Shown one piece after another: positions 13,238 to 13,264 of a DNA stretch of 13,264 nt. The stretch covers positions 755-14,018 of the forward strand of contig DBKS01000064.1 in assembly GCA_002298605.1 (NCBI GenBank). The letters are read 5' to 3'. The position numbers and the translations under genes are program-made. The notes below the pieces were generated by a model that saw only the letters and a list, made by a program, of their open reading frames with translations, was not told the origin of the DNA and ran no database searches. Position 1 is the stretch's first letter. Each line of letters starts with the position of its first letter. This DNA comes from Bifidobacterium sp. UBA744. Lineage in GTDB: Bacteria; Actinomycetota; Actinomycetes; Actinomycetales; Bifidobacteriaceae.

Positions 13238-13264
13238 AGAAAGCATTATGCCAAATTAAGAAAA

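Noticed and set aside
1..13264. tRNA/rRNA genes, CRISPR arrays, insertion sequences, phage genes
   Set aside because: No cloverleaf-like segment, regular repeat-spacer array, transposase or phage protein was seen in the sequence or its translations.

Overview
The window looks like a piece of a Bifidobacterium (Actinobacteria) chromosome. It has a high-GC coding style, strong AAAGGAG-type ribosome binding sites, several LacI-family regulators with ligand domains, and hairpins of the TATGACAAA...TTTGTCATA type at gene ends. The genus is an inference from gene content and protein style; no rRNA or other phylogenetic marker is present.

Main content: a D-glucuronate catabolic locus that is complete from uronate to the KDPG aldolase products. 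On the + strand, uxaC (1547-2971), uxuB (3074-4714) and uxuA (4786-5916) convert glucuronate to fructuronate, mannonate and 2-keto-3-deoxygluconate (KDG). Further on, kdgK (11370-12359) and kdgA/eda (12433-13101) phosphorylate KDG and split it to pyruvate and glyceraldehyde 3-phosphate. Gene order follows reaction order. Between the two blocks sit a GH31 alpha-glycosidase (6113-8623) with an unusual nucleophile motif and an MFS sugar transporter (8767-10068). These probably supply substrate, perhaps an alpha-linked or uronate-containing oligosaccharide.

Two paralogous LacI-family regulators lie on the - strand, each divergent from a catabolic block: LacI-1 (365-1429) faces uxaC and LacI-2 (10207-11241) faces kdgK. 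At the left edge, on the - strand, are the first 25 codons of a lipoprotein (1-77) with a clear lipobox, probably an ABC-transporter solute-binding protein. Its upstream region (78-364) is AT-rich and full of operator-like inverted repeats.

Hairpins punctuate the locus: a perfect 46-bp palindrome between uxaC and uxuB (2982-3027), terminators after uxuA (5932-5973), GH31 (8642-8677) and kdgA (13189-13237), and a long imperfect hairpin between the convergent MFS and LacI-2 genes (10100-10185). uxaC appears to be leaderless, with a -10 box seven bases before its ATG and a 21-bp inverted repeat over the promoter.

I see no RNA genes, mobile elements, CRISPR arrays or broken genes. The points that deserve follow-up are the GH31 specificity, the presence of an Entner-Doudoroff lower branch in an organism expected to use the phosphoketolase (bifid) shunt, and the regulatory architecture.
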